From: an uncultured Oscillibacter sp.
Lineage (GTDB): Bacteria; Bacillota; Clostridia; Oscillospirales; Oscillospiraceae
Assembly (NCBI GenBank): GCA_947365245.1
Contig: CANAWG010000006.1
Coordinates: 62,001 to 126,000 of the forward strand
Direction: 5' to 3'
DNA length: 64,000 nt
Shown: positions 25,597 to 34,754 of the stretch, in pieces
Layout of the letters: each line of letters opens with the position of its first letter
How positions within the stretch are numbered: position 1 is the stretch's first letter
Program-made: the position numbers and the translations under genes
Notes under the pieces: generated by a model
Told to the model about the DNA's origin: nothing
The model's database searches: none
What the model saw: the letters and a program-made list of their open reading frames with translations, nothing else

Positions 25597-28077
25597 TTGC
25601 CCAAGCAGCCAGTGGACAATTCGGAAAAGCAGCCCCCTATGGAGCGCCTCGCGGCCTTTATCGTGGACAAACGAAAGGCCTTTTATCTCCTCTACATCGG
25701 CGTGGCCATCTTCTGCGTGTTTGCAAGCGGCTGGGTGGAGGTCAACGACGATCTCACCAGCTACCTGCCGGAGACCACGGAGACCCGCCAGGGCCTCACC
25801 GCCATGGAGGCGGAGTTCGTCACTTTCGGCACCAGCCGGATTATGGTGGACAACGTCTCATACGCCCAGGCGGAGCGGCTGGCGGCGCAGGCGGAGGCCC
25901 TGCCGGGGGTGAAGTCGGTGGAGTTTGACGGCACCGGGGACCACTACAAAAACGGCGCCGCCCTCCTCTCCGTCACCTACGACGGCGAGGCCTCCGACCC
26001 GGTGAGCCTCCAGGGCCTGGAAGGCATCGAGGCTCTGCTTACGGGCTACGACGTCTATGTCACCGGGGACGTGGGAGACTCCATGTCCGAGAGCCTTGAC
26101 GCGGAGATGCAGGTGGTCATGGTCATCGCCGTGGTCATCATCCTGCTGGTGCTGCTGTTCACCTCCCATACATACATGGAGATTCCGGTGCTGCTGATGA
26201 CCTTCGGTCTGGCGGCGCTTTTAAACAAGGGAACCAACTTCCTCTTCGGCGAGATCTCCTTTGTGTCCAACTCCGTGGCGGTGGTGCTGCAGCTGGCGCT
26301 GGCCATTGACTACGCCATCATTCTCTGCCACCGCTACACCGAGGAGCGGGAGACCCAGGAGCCCCGGGAGGCGGTGGTGACGGCCCTCAGCAAGGCCATC
26401 CCGGAGATCTCCGGCTCCTCCATGACCACCCTCTCAGGTCTGGGGGCCATGTGCTTCATGCAGTTCGGCATCGGCCGGGATCTTGGTCTGGTGCTGATGA
26501 AAGCCATCGTGTTGAGCCTTTTGAGCGTGTTCACCCTGATGCCGGGGCTCCTGATGAGCTTCAGCTCCCTCATTGACCGCACTCACCACAAGAACTTCGT
26601 GCCGAAGATCAGCGCCTGGGGCCGTCTCACCGTGAAGACCCGCTTTGTCATGCCGCCCCTCTTCGTGGTGCTGCTCATCGCCGGATTTCTCTTTGCGGGC
26701 CGCTGCCCCTACGCCTACGGCCAGACGGACCTCACCACTATCCGCAAGAGCGAGGCACAGCTGGCCCAGGCCCGGGTGAACGACACTTTCGGCCAGCTCA
26801 ACACCCTGGCGGTGCTGGTGCCCCAGGGGGACTACGAGCGGGAGGGGCGCCTCTTGCGGGAGCTGGAGCGGATGGAGGAGACGGACACGGTGCTGGGCCT
26901 TGCCAACGTGGAGGCCATGGACGGCTACGTCCTCACCGACCGGCTCACTCCCCGGCAGTTCGCCGAGATGACGGACCTGGACATCGAGGCGGCAAGGCTT
27001 CTCTACTCCGCCTACGCGGTGAACGAAGAGACCTACGGCCAGCTGGTGTCCGGCGTGGACAGCTACGGCGTGCCCCTGATCGATATGTTCCTCTACGTCT
27101 ACGACATGATGGACCAGGGCTATGTCACGCTGGACGGCGACATGGAGGAGACCATCCGGGACCTCCACGGCCAGCTGACGGACGCCCAGCTCCAGCTGAA
27201 AGGAGAGCATTACAGCCGTCTGGTGCTCCAGCTGAATCTGCCGGAGGAGAGCCAGGAGACTTTCGCGTTTTTGGACACCCTCCACGAGACGGTGGCCAGG
27301 TACTATCCAGAGGACGCGCTGCTGGTGGGCAACTCCACCAGCGACTTCGACCTCTCCGCCTCCTTTGGAAACGACAACCTGCTCATCGGCATTTTGACCA
27401 TCGTGTTCGTGATTTTGGTGCTGGTGTTCACGTTCCAGTCCGCGGGGCTCCCGGTGCTGCTGATTTTGGTGATCCAGGGCAGCGTCTGGATCAACTTCTC
27501 CTTCCCCTACCTCCAGAATGAGCCCCTGTTCTTCCTGAGCTATCTGGTGGTCAGCTCCATCCAGATGGGCGCCAACATCGACTACGCCATCGTCATCGCC
27601 AACCGGTACGTGGAGCTGAAGCAGACAGAGCCGTTAAAAGACGCGGTGATCGAATCCCTCAACGAGGCCTTCCCCACCATCCTCACCTCCGGCACCATCC
27701 TGGCCTCCGCCGGGATCCTCATCGGATTCCTCTCCACCAACCCGGCCATCTCCTCCATCGGCGTGTGCCTGGGCCGGGGCACTCTGATCTCCATCTTCCT
27801 GGTGATGGGCATCCTGCCTCAGATTTTGCTGCTGGGGGACATCATCATCGAAAAGACCGCTTTCACCCTCAAGGCCCGCCTGCCCATCCAGACCCATACC
27901 GGCACCATGCGGCTGGACGGCCACGTCCGGGGCTACATCTCCGGCATGGTGGACGGCTCGTTCACCGGCATCGTCCGGGGCACCATCAGCGCGTCTGTGG
28001 AGTCCGGCGCGCTGCAGGTGGAGGAGCGCCCCGCCCTGACGGCGGGAGACGGAAAGGAGGACGGCTGTCATGAATAA
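25597..28077 (+). CDS. RND/MmpL-family membrane transporter
   Basis: 826 residues, starting at TTG 25597, which has AAAGGAG 8 nt upstream; a longer frame upstream is not supported. The layout is two repeats of one membrane helix, a large extracellular domain and five more helices. The first helix is near residues 25-45, the helix block near 165-370, the second half begins near 355-375, and the last block covers about 590-760. FGLAALLNKGTNFL and QLALAIDYAIILCHR in the first half and SSIQMGANIDYAIVIANRY in the second carry the Asp/Tyr proton-relay signatures of MMPL proteins. These export lipids or amphiphiles using the proton gradient. It is coupled to the next gene by an 8-nt overlap. Confidence 0.88.
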   Translation: MPKQPVDNSEKQPPMERLAAFIVDKRKAFYLLYIGVAIFCVFASGWVEVNDDLTSYLPETTETRQGLTAMEAEFVTFGTSRIMVDNVSYAQAERLAAQAEALPGVKSVEFDGTGDHYKNGAALLSVTYDGEASDPVSLQGLEGIEALLTGYDVYVTGDVGDSMSESLDAEMQVVMVIAVVIILLVLLFTSHTYMEIPVLLMTFGLAALLNKGTNFLFGEISFVSNSVAVVLQLALAIDYAIILCHRYTEERETQEPREAVVTALSKAIPEISGSSMTTLSGLGAMCFMQFGIGRDLGLVLMKAIVLSLLSVFTLMPGLLMSFSSLIDRTHHKNFVPKISAWGRLTVKTRFVMPPLFVVLLIAGFLFAGRCPYAYGQTDLTTIRKSEAQLAQARVNDTFGQLNTLAVLVPQGDYEREGRLLRELERMEETDTVLGLANVEAMDGYVLTDRLTPRQFAEMTDLDIEAARLLYSAYAVNEETYGQLVSGVDSYGVPLIDMFLYVYDMMDQGYVTLDGDMEETIRDLHGQLTDAQLQLKGEHYSRLVLQLNLPEESQETFAFLDTLHETVARYYPEDALLVGNSTSDFDLSASFGNDNLLIGILTIVFVILVLVFTFQSAGLPVLLILVIQGSVWINFSFPYLQNEPLFFLSYLVVSSIQMGANIDYAIVIANRYVELKQTEPLKDAVIESLNEAFPTILTSGTILASAGILIGFLSTNPAISSIGVCLGRGTLISIFLVMGILPQILLLGDIIIEKTAFTLKARLPIQTHTGTMRLDGHVRGYISGMVDGSFTGIVRGTISASVESGALQVEERPALTAGDGKEDGCHE

Positions 28078-31000
28078 GGGAACTGTGCGGCGGCTGCTGG
28101 CCCTGGCGCTGACCGGGTGCCTGCTGTCCGGGGCCGTCCTGCCCGCCGCCCTGGCCGCGGAGGAGGGGCAGATCGCCATCTCCTCGGCGGAGGACTGGGA
28201 GCAGTTCGCCCGGAACTGCTCTCTGGACGCCTGGTCCCAGGGAAAGACGGTGGTGCTCACCGCCGACCTGGACCTCACCGGCCGGGAGATCCGGCCCGTC
28301 CCCACTTTCGGCGGGACGCTTCTGGGCCAGGGACATACCATCTCCGGCCTGCGGCTCACCGCCGCCGGGTCCAGCCAGGGACTGTTCCGCTACCTCCAGC
28401 CCGGGGCCGTGGTCCAGGATCTCACCGTCCAGGGCCTGGTGGCCCCCGACGGCAGCCGCTCCACCGTGGGCGGCATCGCCGGGGTCAACGAGGGGACCCT
28501 TCAAAACTGCGCCTTTCACGGGGTGGTCACCGGGGAGAACACGGTGGGCGGCCTGGTGGGGCGCAACGGCGATAGCGGGCAGATCGTGAACTGCTCCGCC
28601 GCCGGAACGGTGACCGGCCAGACGGCCGCCGGCGGCATCGCGGGCCGGAACGCCGGGCTGCTGCTGAAATGCACCAACCGCGCCGGGGTCAACCTGACGG
28701 AGTGGGACGCCCGTGCGACCCTGCCGGAGCTGGACGCGGAGTCCGTGCTGACGGACCGGACCGTCTCCGACCAGGAGTCCTCCGCCGGGGTTCTGGACGG
28801 CTCCACCGACACCGGCGGCGTCGCCGGGTACTCCAGCGGCGTGATCCAGAGCTGCACCAACCTGGGCGACGTGGGCTACCCCCATGTGGGCTACAACGCC
28901 GGCGGCATCGCGGGCCGCCAGAGCGGATATCTGGCGGGGTGCGTCAACCGCGGCGCCATCCACGGCCGAAAGGACGTGGGGGGCATCGCCGGCCAGGCGG
29001 AGCCCTGGCTGGTGCTGGCCCCCGGCCTCCAGACCCTGGACCGCCTGCGCACGGAGCTGGACACCCTGGACCGCCTGGTGAACCGTGCGCTGGACGACGC
29101 CCAGGCTACCAGTGATCAGGTGTCCGCCAGGCTCACCGCCATGGGGGAGTACACCGGCGCCGCCCGGGACAGCTCCCGGACGCTGCTGGAGCGCACCATG
29201 GACTTTGTGGACGACAACGTCGCGGAGGTCAACACCCTGGCCTCCGACGTGACCAACGCCCTGGACAAGATCTCCCCCGCCATGGACGACCTCTCCGACG
29301 CGGGACGGCGGCTGGAGCGGCTGTCCCGCCAGCTGGACGAGGCCCTGGCGTCCACGGAGAGCGGCGGCGGCGCGGCCCTGGAGGCCCTGCGCTCCGCGGC
29401 GGAGGAGCTGCGGCAGGGTCAGACGGAGCTGAATGAGGCCATGCAGGCGCTGCAGGCGGCGCTGGACGCCATCTACGAGGCGGTCTTCCCCGACGGGACC
29501 CCCACCATCCCCCCTCCGGAATCGCTGGAGGCGGCCCGGGAGGCGGTGCAGGCCGCGTTCCAGGCCCTGCAAAGAGCGGGGGAGCGTCTCGGCGGGGCGC
29601 TGGAGGCGCTCCGAAAAGCCCTGGAAGAGGCCGGGGCGCTGCCGGAGGCCCTGGGGGACCTCCGGGATGCGGCGGGCTCCGCTGCCGCCATCGGCCGTCT
29701 GCTGGAGAGCGCCTTTGACAATATCGGCGACGGGGTGGACCAGCTGACGAAAAACGGCCCGCCTCGGTTCAGCCAGCTGGGGGAGTCCGCCCGGGAGGCC
29801 AGCGACAACCTCTTCGACGCCCTGGGTGGTCTCTCCGGGGAGATGGAGTCCCTGGACCGCACCGTTCAAAGCGGCAGCGACGCCCTCCTGGGCGACCTGC
29901 GGGCCGTCAGCCGCCAGTTCAATATCGTGTGCAATGTGATGGCGGACGCCATCGACAACCTGGACGGGCAGCGGGAGGAGGGCATCGTTCAGGACACCTC
30001 CGACGAGGACATCGCCGCCACCCGGGAGGGCAAGGTGGCCGACTGCCAAAACGAGGGCGCCGTGGAGGGTGATCGGAACGTGGGCGGCGTCGTGGGGGCC
30101 ATGGCCATCGAGCTGGACCTGGACCCGGAGGACGACAGCGCCGACCGGTTCTCTTTCGGCTCCAGCTACGAGACCAAGGCGGTCCTGCAGGGCTGCGTCA
30201 ACCGGGGCGAGGTCACCGCCAAAAAGGACTGCGCCGGGGGCATCGCCGGGCGCATGGACCTGGGCACCGCCCTGGAGTGCCAGAGCTACGGCCCGGTGAC
30301 CAGTACCGGCGGCGACTACACCGGCGGCGTGGCCGGCTTCGCCGACGCCATGGTGCGGGGCTGCTTTGTAAAGAGTACCCTGTCCGGCGGGAACTACGTG
30401 GGCGGCGTGGCCGGCTGGGCCAGCCGTCTGCGGGAGTGTTATTCCATCGCGACGGTCAAAGAGGGCTCGGAGTGCCTGGGGGCCGTGGCCGGCGGAATCG
30501 AGAGCGGCGGCGTCCTCACCGGCAACCGCTTCGTGGATACAGGCCTCGCCGGTGTGGACGGCGTGAGCTACGCCGGACGGGCGGAGCCCATTCCCTTTGC
30601 CGAGCTGGCCGGCCTGCCGGACATCCCGGCGGAGTTCACCGCCTTTACCCTCACGCTGCTGGCGGAGGGCGAAACGGTGGCCCGGATCCCCTTTTTCTAC
30701 GGGGATGACCTGTCCCGTCTGACGCTGCCGGAGGTGCCCGCCCGGGAGGACAGCTACGGCACCTGGCCGGAGTTCGACACCTCCGGCACCTCCTCCGACA
30801 TCACCCTGGAGGCGGAGTACGCCCCCTGGGTCACCCTGGTGGCCAGCGGAGAGACCGACGGCAAGCTGTCGCTGGCCCTGGCGGAGGGGCGGTTCACCCG
30901 GGAGGCGGCGCTCCGCGTCCAGCCCGCGTCCGTGAGTCTGGCGGATGCGGTGTCCGACCTCCGTCCGGAGGAGGATGTGTGGGAGATCGTGCTCACCGGC

Positions 31001-31330
31001 ACGGAGCTTGGGCCGGAGGACGAGGTGGCGCTGCGGCTGCTGAACCGGGCAGAGGGCGAGGCGGAGGTCCTGCAATACCGGGACGGCCAGTGGATCGGCG
31101 TGGAGACCCGCCGGAACGGGAGCTATCTGCTGCTGACCATGACGGGCACCCAGGGCGTCTTCCGCATCCAGCCCCAGGCGGGCGCGCCCTGGGCGCTGCT
31201 GGGCGCGGGGGGCGCGGCGGCTCTGGCGCTGCTGGCCCTGGCGCTGATCCGGCGGAAGAAACGGCCCGCCAAGGCGGCCGCGCAGGAGACGCCGGAGCCC
31301 GCCGCGGACCGTTCAAAAACCACCGTATAG
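28070..31330 (+). CDS. Large cell-surface protein with GLUG repeats, coiled coil and membrane anchor
   Basis: 1086 residues. A signal peptide covers about residues 1-30. GLUG-type repeats (VGGIAGVNEGTLQNC, VGGLVGRN, AGGIAGRN and similar) span about 60-310 and resume at about 660-800. Between them lies a 340-residue helical, heptad-rich region (LDRLRTELDTLDRLVN...LEALRKALEEAG). The C terminus has a membrane segment (WALLGAGGAAALALLALALI) followed by RRKKRPAK. It is thus anchored with a small basic cytosolic tail. Its start overlaps the MmpL gene, so the two probably form one complex, with the coiled coil spanning the wall. Function unknown. Confidence 0.82.
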   Translation: MNKGTVRRLLALALTGCLLSGAVLPAALAAEEGQIAISSAEDWEQFARNCSLDAWSQGKTVVLTADLDLTGREIRPVPTFGGTLLGQGHTISGLRLTAAGSSQGLFRYLQPGAVVQDLTVQGLVAPDGSRSTVGGIAGVNEGTLQNCAFHGVVTGENTVGGLVGRNGDSGQIVNCSAAGTVTGQTAAGGIAGRNAGLLLKCTNRAGVNLTEWDARATLPELDAESVLTDRTVSDQESSAGVLDGSTDTGGVAGYSSGVIQSCTNLGDVGYPHVGYNAGGIAGRQSGYLAGCVNRGAIHGRKDVGGIAGQAEPWLVLAPGLQTLDRLRTELDTLDRLVNRALDDAQATSDQVSARLTAMGEYTGAARDSSRTLLERTMDFVDDNVAEVNTLASDVTNALDKISPAMDDLSDAGRRLERLSRQLDEALASTESGGGAALEALRSAAEELRQGQTELNEAMQALQAALDAIYEAVFPDGTPTIPPPESLEAAREAVQAAFQALQRAGERLGGALEALRKALEEAGALPEALGDLRDAAGSAAAIGRLLESAFDNIGDGVDQLTKNGPPRFSQLGESAREASDNLFDALGGLSGEMESLDRTVQSGSDALLGDLRAVSRQFNIVCNVMADAIDNLDGQREEGIVQDTSDEDIAATREGKVADCQNEGAVEGDRNVGGVVGAMAIELDLDPEDDSADRFSFGSSYETKAVLQGCVNRGEVTAKKDCAGGIAGRMDLGTALECQSYGPVTSTGGDYTGGVAGFADAMVRGCFVKSTLSGGNYVGGVAGWASRLRECYSIATVKEGSECLGAVAGGIESGGVLTGNRFVDTGLAGVDGVSYAGRAEPIPFAELAGLPDIPAEFTAFTLTLLAEGETVARIPFFYGDDLSRLTLPEVPAREDSYGTWPEFDTSGTSSDITLEAEYAPWVTLVASGETDGKLSLALAEGRFTREAALRVQPASVSLADAVSDLRPEEDVWEIVLTGTELGPEDEVALRLLNRAEGEAEVLQYRDGQWIGVETRRNGSYLLLTMTGTQGVFRIQPQAGAPWALLGAGGAAALALLALALIRRKKRPAKAAAQETPEPAADRSKTTV

Positions 31331-31365
31331 GACCTCCCGCCCCGGGAGGAACGCAAATACCAGCG

Positions 31366-31405
31366 AGGCGGCCCCTGTTCCGTAGAGAACAGGGGCCGCC
31401 TTTTT
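31366..31405 (+). terminator. Rho-independent terminator after the MmpL/GLUG operon
   Basis: AGGCGGCCCCTGTTC pairs with GAACAGGGGCCGCCT around a 6-nt loop, followed by TTTTT. Confidence 0.88.
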
Positions 31406-31460
31406 CCGCCGCCCGGTCAGATCCCCGCGGCGGCCACACAGCCTGTGATTTTTCAATTGC

Positions 31461-31490
31461 AAAACGGAGCGAGGCATTGGCCTCACTCCG
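31461..31490 (-). terminator. Terminator overlapping the end of the TetR gene
   Basis: On the minus strand, CGGAGTGAGGC, a short loop, then GCCTCGCTCCG followed by TTTT. The stem begins within the last codons of the regulator. Confidence 0.7.
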
Positions 31491-32055
31491 CCCCGGTCTC
31501 CCCCTGCGCCGCGTTTTCCAGCATACGGCGGGTCGTCCCTCTGGCGAGCCGGTGGAGTTTCGTCAGATAAACGCCCAGGTCGTCTTTCATCCCCCCGCGC
31601 ATCCAGTCCAGAATCCCGCCCACGAACGCGGACTGATAAAAATAGACTATGGCCTCCAGATCCTCATCGGACACCGCCAGTCCCTGCGCGTTGCTGCGGA
31701 CATACTCGAAGAACAGCTCCTCCGTGGCCTGCCGGAAGAGGTGCTCCAGCAGCTCGTGGTTCAGCGAGCGGTAGATGTGGCTGATCCGCCGCCGGTTTTC
31801 CAGAATGTACTCGATGGCCCGGCTCATGTTCTCATCCCAGGAGGCGCCCTCCCGCCGCCGCTGCCGCAGCACGGCGATGTCCCGCTGGACCAGCGCGTCC
31901 AGCACGGCGTAGATGTCGCCGAAGTGGTAGTAAAAGGTATTGCGGCTGATCTGGCACTCCGTCACGATCTCCTGCACCGTGATCTTGTCCAGCGGCTCCC
32001 TGTCCAGGAGATTCGTGAACACGTCGATGATCGCCTGCTTTGTAAAGTTTGGCAT
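31483..32055 (-). CDS. TetR/AcrR-family regulator
   Basis: 190 residues. The N-terminal helix-turn-helix (residues 5-50) has the TetR pattern ITVQEIVTECQISRNTFYYHFGDIYAVLDAL. The C-terminal ligand domain is of the kind seen in DhaS-like TetR proteins, with a conserved late segment (FVGGILDWMRGGMK). The gene follows degV by 43 nt on the same strand and converges on the MmpL/GLUG operon. A control link to that transporter is possible but no operator was identified. Confidence 0.85.
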   Translation of the reverse strand: MPNFTKQAIIDVFTNLLDREPLDKITVQEIVTECQISRNTFYYHFGDIYAVLDALVQRDIAVLRQRRREGASWDENMSRAIEYILENRRRISHIYRSLNHELLEHLFRQATEELFFEYVRSNAQGLAVSDEDLEAIVYFYQSAFVGGILDWMRGGMKDDLGVYLTKLHRLARGTTRRMLENAAQGETGAE

Positions 32056-32098
32056 AGGTTCTCCTTGTCTCTCTGAAAGCCCTGCCGGCGGTATTCCC

Positions 32099-32986
32099 TC
32101 AGTCCTCCCGGGGACCGCCCCAGAAGAACAACGCCACGGTCCCGGGGCCGGTGTGGCTGCCGATGGTGGGGCCGATGCTGTTGATCTCCACCCTGCCGTC
32201 CAGCCGCGGGAACCGGGCCTCCACCAGCTCCGCCACCTGGCGGGCGTCCTCCTCGCAGGCGGAGTGGCTGATGTAGCACTTTCCGGCGTAGTTCTCTCCG
32301 CCCTCGGCCAGGAGGGCCATCTTCTCCGTAATGGCCTGGATGACCTTCCTTTTCGAGCGGACCTTCTCCCTGGGGATCAGGCGTCCGTCCGCGCTGACGT
32401 TCAGCAGCGGGCAGATGCCCAGCAGTCCCCCCACCGTCCCCGCCGTCCTGGATATCCGGCCGCCCTTGATATAGAACGTCAGATCCGTGGAGAAGAACCA
32501 GTGGTGGACCCGGCGCTTGTTCTCCTCCGTCCAGCGCTCCAGTTCCTCCAGCGCCATGCCGCCGCGCCGCAGGTCCGCCAGCTTGTCCATCAAAAGGCCG
32601 AAGCCGGAGGACGCCGCCAGGGAGTCCACCACAAGGACCTTTCGCTCCGGGTACTTCTCCCCCAGGGCCTCCGCCGCCAAACGGGCGGAATTGATGGTCC
32701 CGGTGATGCCGGAGGAGAGGCACAGGTGCAAAACGTCTTTTCCCTCCCTCAGGAATTGGGAGAAATACGCCTCGTACTCCGCGGCGTTGATCTGGCTGGT
32801 CCGGGTGTCCGCGCCGTCCACCATGGCCTGGTAGAACTCTCCGCCGGACATGGTCTGCCAGAGGTCGTCGCGGTACGTGCTGCCGCCCAGGGCAAAGGAG
32901 AACGGGATATAGGCGATCCCCTGGCGGTCCATGTGCTCCTTTGTCAGGTCCGCGGCGGATTCACAACTCAAAACATAGCTGCTCAC
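32099..32986 (-). CDS. DegV-family fatty-acid-binding protein
   Basis: 295 residues from GTG 32986, chosen because GGGAGG lies 7 nt upstream. The N terminus SSYVLSCESAADLTKEHM matches the DegV opening. Later landmarks are TSQINAAEYEAYF, HLCLSSGITGT and the C-terminal GPTIGSHTGPGTVALFFWG. DegV (FakB-like) proteins hold a fatty acid and, with FakA, deliver it for phosphorylation; no fakA is present here. It is probably transcribed with the following TetR gene. Confidence 0.9.
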   Translation of the reverse strand: MSSYVLSCESAADLTKEHMDRQGIAYIPFSFALGGSTYRDDLWQTMSGGEFYQAMVDGADTRTSQINAAEYEAYFSQFLREGKDVLHLCLSSGITGTINSARLAAEALGEKYPERKVLVVDSLAASSGFGLLMDKLADLRRGGMALEELERWTEENKRRVHHWFFSTDLTFYIKGGRISRTAGTVGGLLGICPLLNVSADGRLIPREKVRSKRKVIQAITEKMALLAEGGENYAGKCYISHSACEEDARQVAELVEARFPRLDGRVEINSIGPTIGSHTGPGTVALFFWGGPRED

Positions 32987-33154
32987 AGCGATTCCTCCCA
33001 ATTCTTTCAAACGATGCAGACCGCGGCGGGCAAAGCCGCCGCGGCCCAGAGGTCACGTCCCATGGCATCGCCCCGCCGGCGCTCCGGCGGAGCTGGGACG
33101 GCTCATAGGATTCGCCCATGGAAATCATGTCCGCGCGGGGGTCCGAAAGCCGCG

Positions 33155-34516
33155 TCACTGGCCCACGCATTTGGAGCAGTCATGGGAGCAGGACCACAGC
33201 CAGTCGGCGGTGGGCTTCCACTTTTCCGCTTTCTCCCGGCACTTCTCCGTCAGGTCCCGGACGTTCTCCGGGAGCTGGAGGTCCGTGGAGTGGGCGCCGG
33301 TGCGCTCCACCATCCCCGCCAGCGCCCCGGGATTGTCCAGCAGCGGGCAGGGCCGCAGAAGGTTGTCGCTGAAAGGCTGACCCTCCCGATAGGCCATGAA
33401 CAGCGGAGATTGAAACGCCTCCAGCAGCGTTTTGTCTTTGATGTTGGAGTCGGAGTAGTGGATAAAGGCGCAGGGCTCGATGTCCCCATTGGCGTTGATG
33501 TGGAGGTAGTTCCGCCCGGCGGCGATGCAGCCGCCCACGTACTCCCCGTCGTTCCAGAAGTCCATGGTGAACAGAGGCTTGGTCTCCCGGAACTTGCGCA
33601 CCTGGCGGTACATATACTCCCGCTGGGCGGCGGTGGCCATCAGGTCTGTGGGAGCGCCGCAGCCCACGGGCATGTAGGTGAAGAACCAGCAGAACTTGGC
33701 CCCCATCTCCACCATCCAGTCAAAGTACTCCTCGCTGCCGATCATCTCGTAATTTTGAGACGTGTAGCAGCAGGAGACGCCAAAGGGCAGCTTCTTCCGG
33801 TGCAGCAGCTCCATGGCCGCCTGCACCCGGGCGAACGTCCCCTGGCCCCGGCGGAAGTCGGTGCCCTCCTCAAAGCCCTCCACGCTGATGGCCGGGACGA
33901 AGTTCCCCACCCGCAGCATCTCGTCGGCGAACGCCTCGTCAATGAGGGTGCCGTTGGTAAAGGAGGTGAAGACGCAGTCGCTGTGGCGCTCGCACAGGGC
34001 GATGATATCCTTCTTGCGCATCAGCGGCTCGCCGCCGGAGTAGAGGAACATGTGGATTCCCAGCTCCTTGGCCTGGAAAATGATGGAGTCCAGGGTCTCC
34101 AGGTCCATGTTCAGCCGATTGCCGTACTCCGCCGCCCAGCAGCCGGTGCAGTGGAGGTTGCAGGCGGAGGTGGGGTCCATGAGAATGGCCCAGGGAATAT
34201 TGCAGCCGTACTTCTCCATGGCGGCCTCCCGCCGGGGAGCCCAGAGGAAGTTGGCGTTGATGACGAAGTTCTCAAAGAGCTTTCCCCGGACGCGGTCGTC
34301 CACGTCGTCCCACAGGCTCCTCACCAGGCGGTACCAGTTGTTCTGAGGATCCGAGAGGGCCTGGCGCACCTGCTGAAGCTGCCCGCTGTAGGCGCCGGAG
34401 ACGTCCATCTTCTCCACCAGATCCATGAGCTTGGGGAGGTTGGCGTCGGGATCCTTGTCCAGATAGGCGTAGGCCTGCTTGATGGCTGCCACTTGCAGCG
34501 TCTCCTTGATTGCCAT
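33155..34516 (-). CDS. Radical SAM protein with SPASM-like C terminus
   Basis: 453 residues. The radical SAM cluster motif CX3CX2C is CNLHCTGC near residue 125, followed by the GGE SAM-binding motif (YSGGEPL). The C-terminal half contains further cysteines (GGCIAAGRNYLHINANGDIEPC, PCPLLDNPG, CSHDCSKC) typical of a SPASM/auxiliary Fe-S domain. A helical extension of about 110 residues precedes the core. Start ATG 34516 has AAGGA upstream; longer readings have no ribosome site. No precursor peptide or partner gene is next to it, so the substrate is unknown. GCCCAA/TTGGGC forms a small inverted repeat near 34601-34617 upstream. Confidence 0.85.
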   Translation of the reverse strand: MAIKETLQVAAIKQAYAYLDKDPDANLPKLMDLVEKMDVSGAYSGQLQQVRQALSDPQNNWYRLVRSLWDDVDDRVRGKLFENFVINANFLWAPRREAAMEKYGCNIPWAILMDPTSACNLHCTGCWAAEYGNRLNMDLETLDSIIFQAKELGIHMFLYSGGEPLMRKKDIIALCERHSDCVFTSFTNGTLIDEAFADEMLRVGNFVPAISVEGFEEGTDFRRGQGTFARVQAAMELLHRKKLPFGVSCCYTSQNYEMIGSEEYFDWMVEMGAKFCWFFTYMPVGCGAPTDLMATAAQREYMYRQVRKFRETKPLFTMDFWNDGEYVGGCIAAGRNYLHINANGDIEPCAFIHYSDSNIKDKTLLEAFQSPLFMAYREGQPFSDNLLRPCPLLDNPGALAGMVERTGAHSTDLQLPENVRDLTEKCREKAEKWKPTADWLWSCSHDCSKCVGQ

Positions 34517-34754
34517 GAGTATTTCATCCTTTCCATGTTGACCTTGATGTGGAAAGTATACCCAATTGCGGCAGAATATGCCATAGACAGACCATCGGGG
34601 ATTGCCCAACTTTTGGGCAGTTTGGCGGGATTGTGCAAAAGTTGTCTCCGCGGACCTTGGGTAAAGCGGCGGCGGAGCCGCTTTTGCGATGATATCGGCT
34701 GCATCCGCGGGCAAAAAGGGAACCCATGGGGCCCCGTCATGTCTCTCGTCCGGC

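Noticed and set aside
27986..31075. A 1029-codon open frame on the minus strand opposite the GLUG protein gene
   Set aside because: It is a GC-rich antisense shadow: low-complexity Gly/His/Gln-rich sequence with no domain, while the plus strand has a signal peptide, repeats and an anchor.
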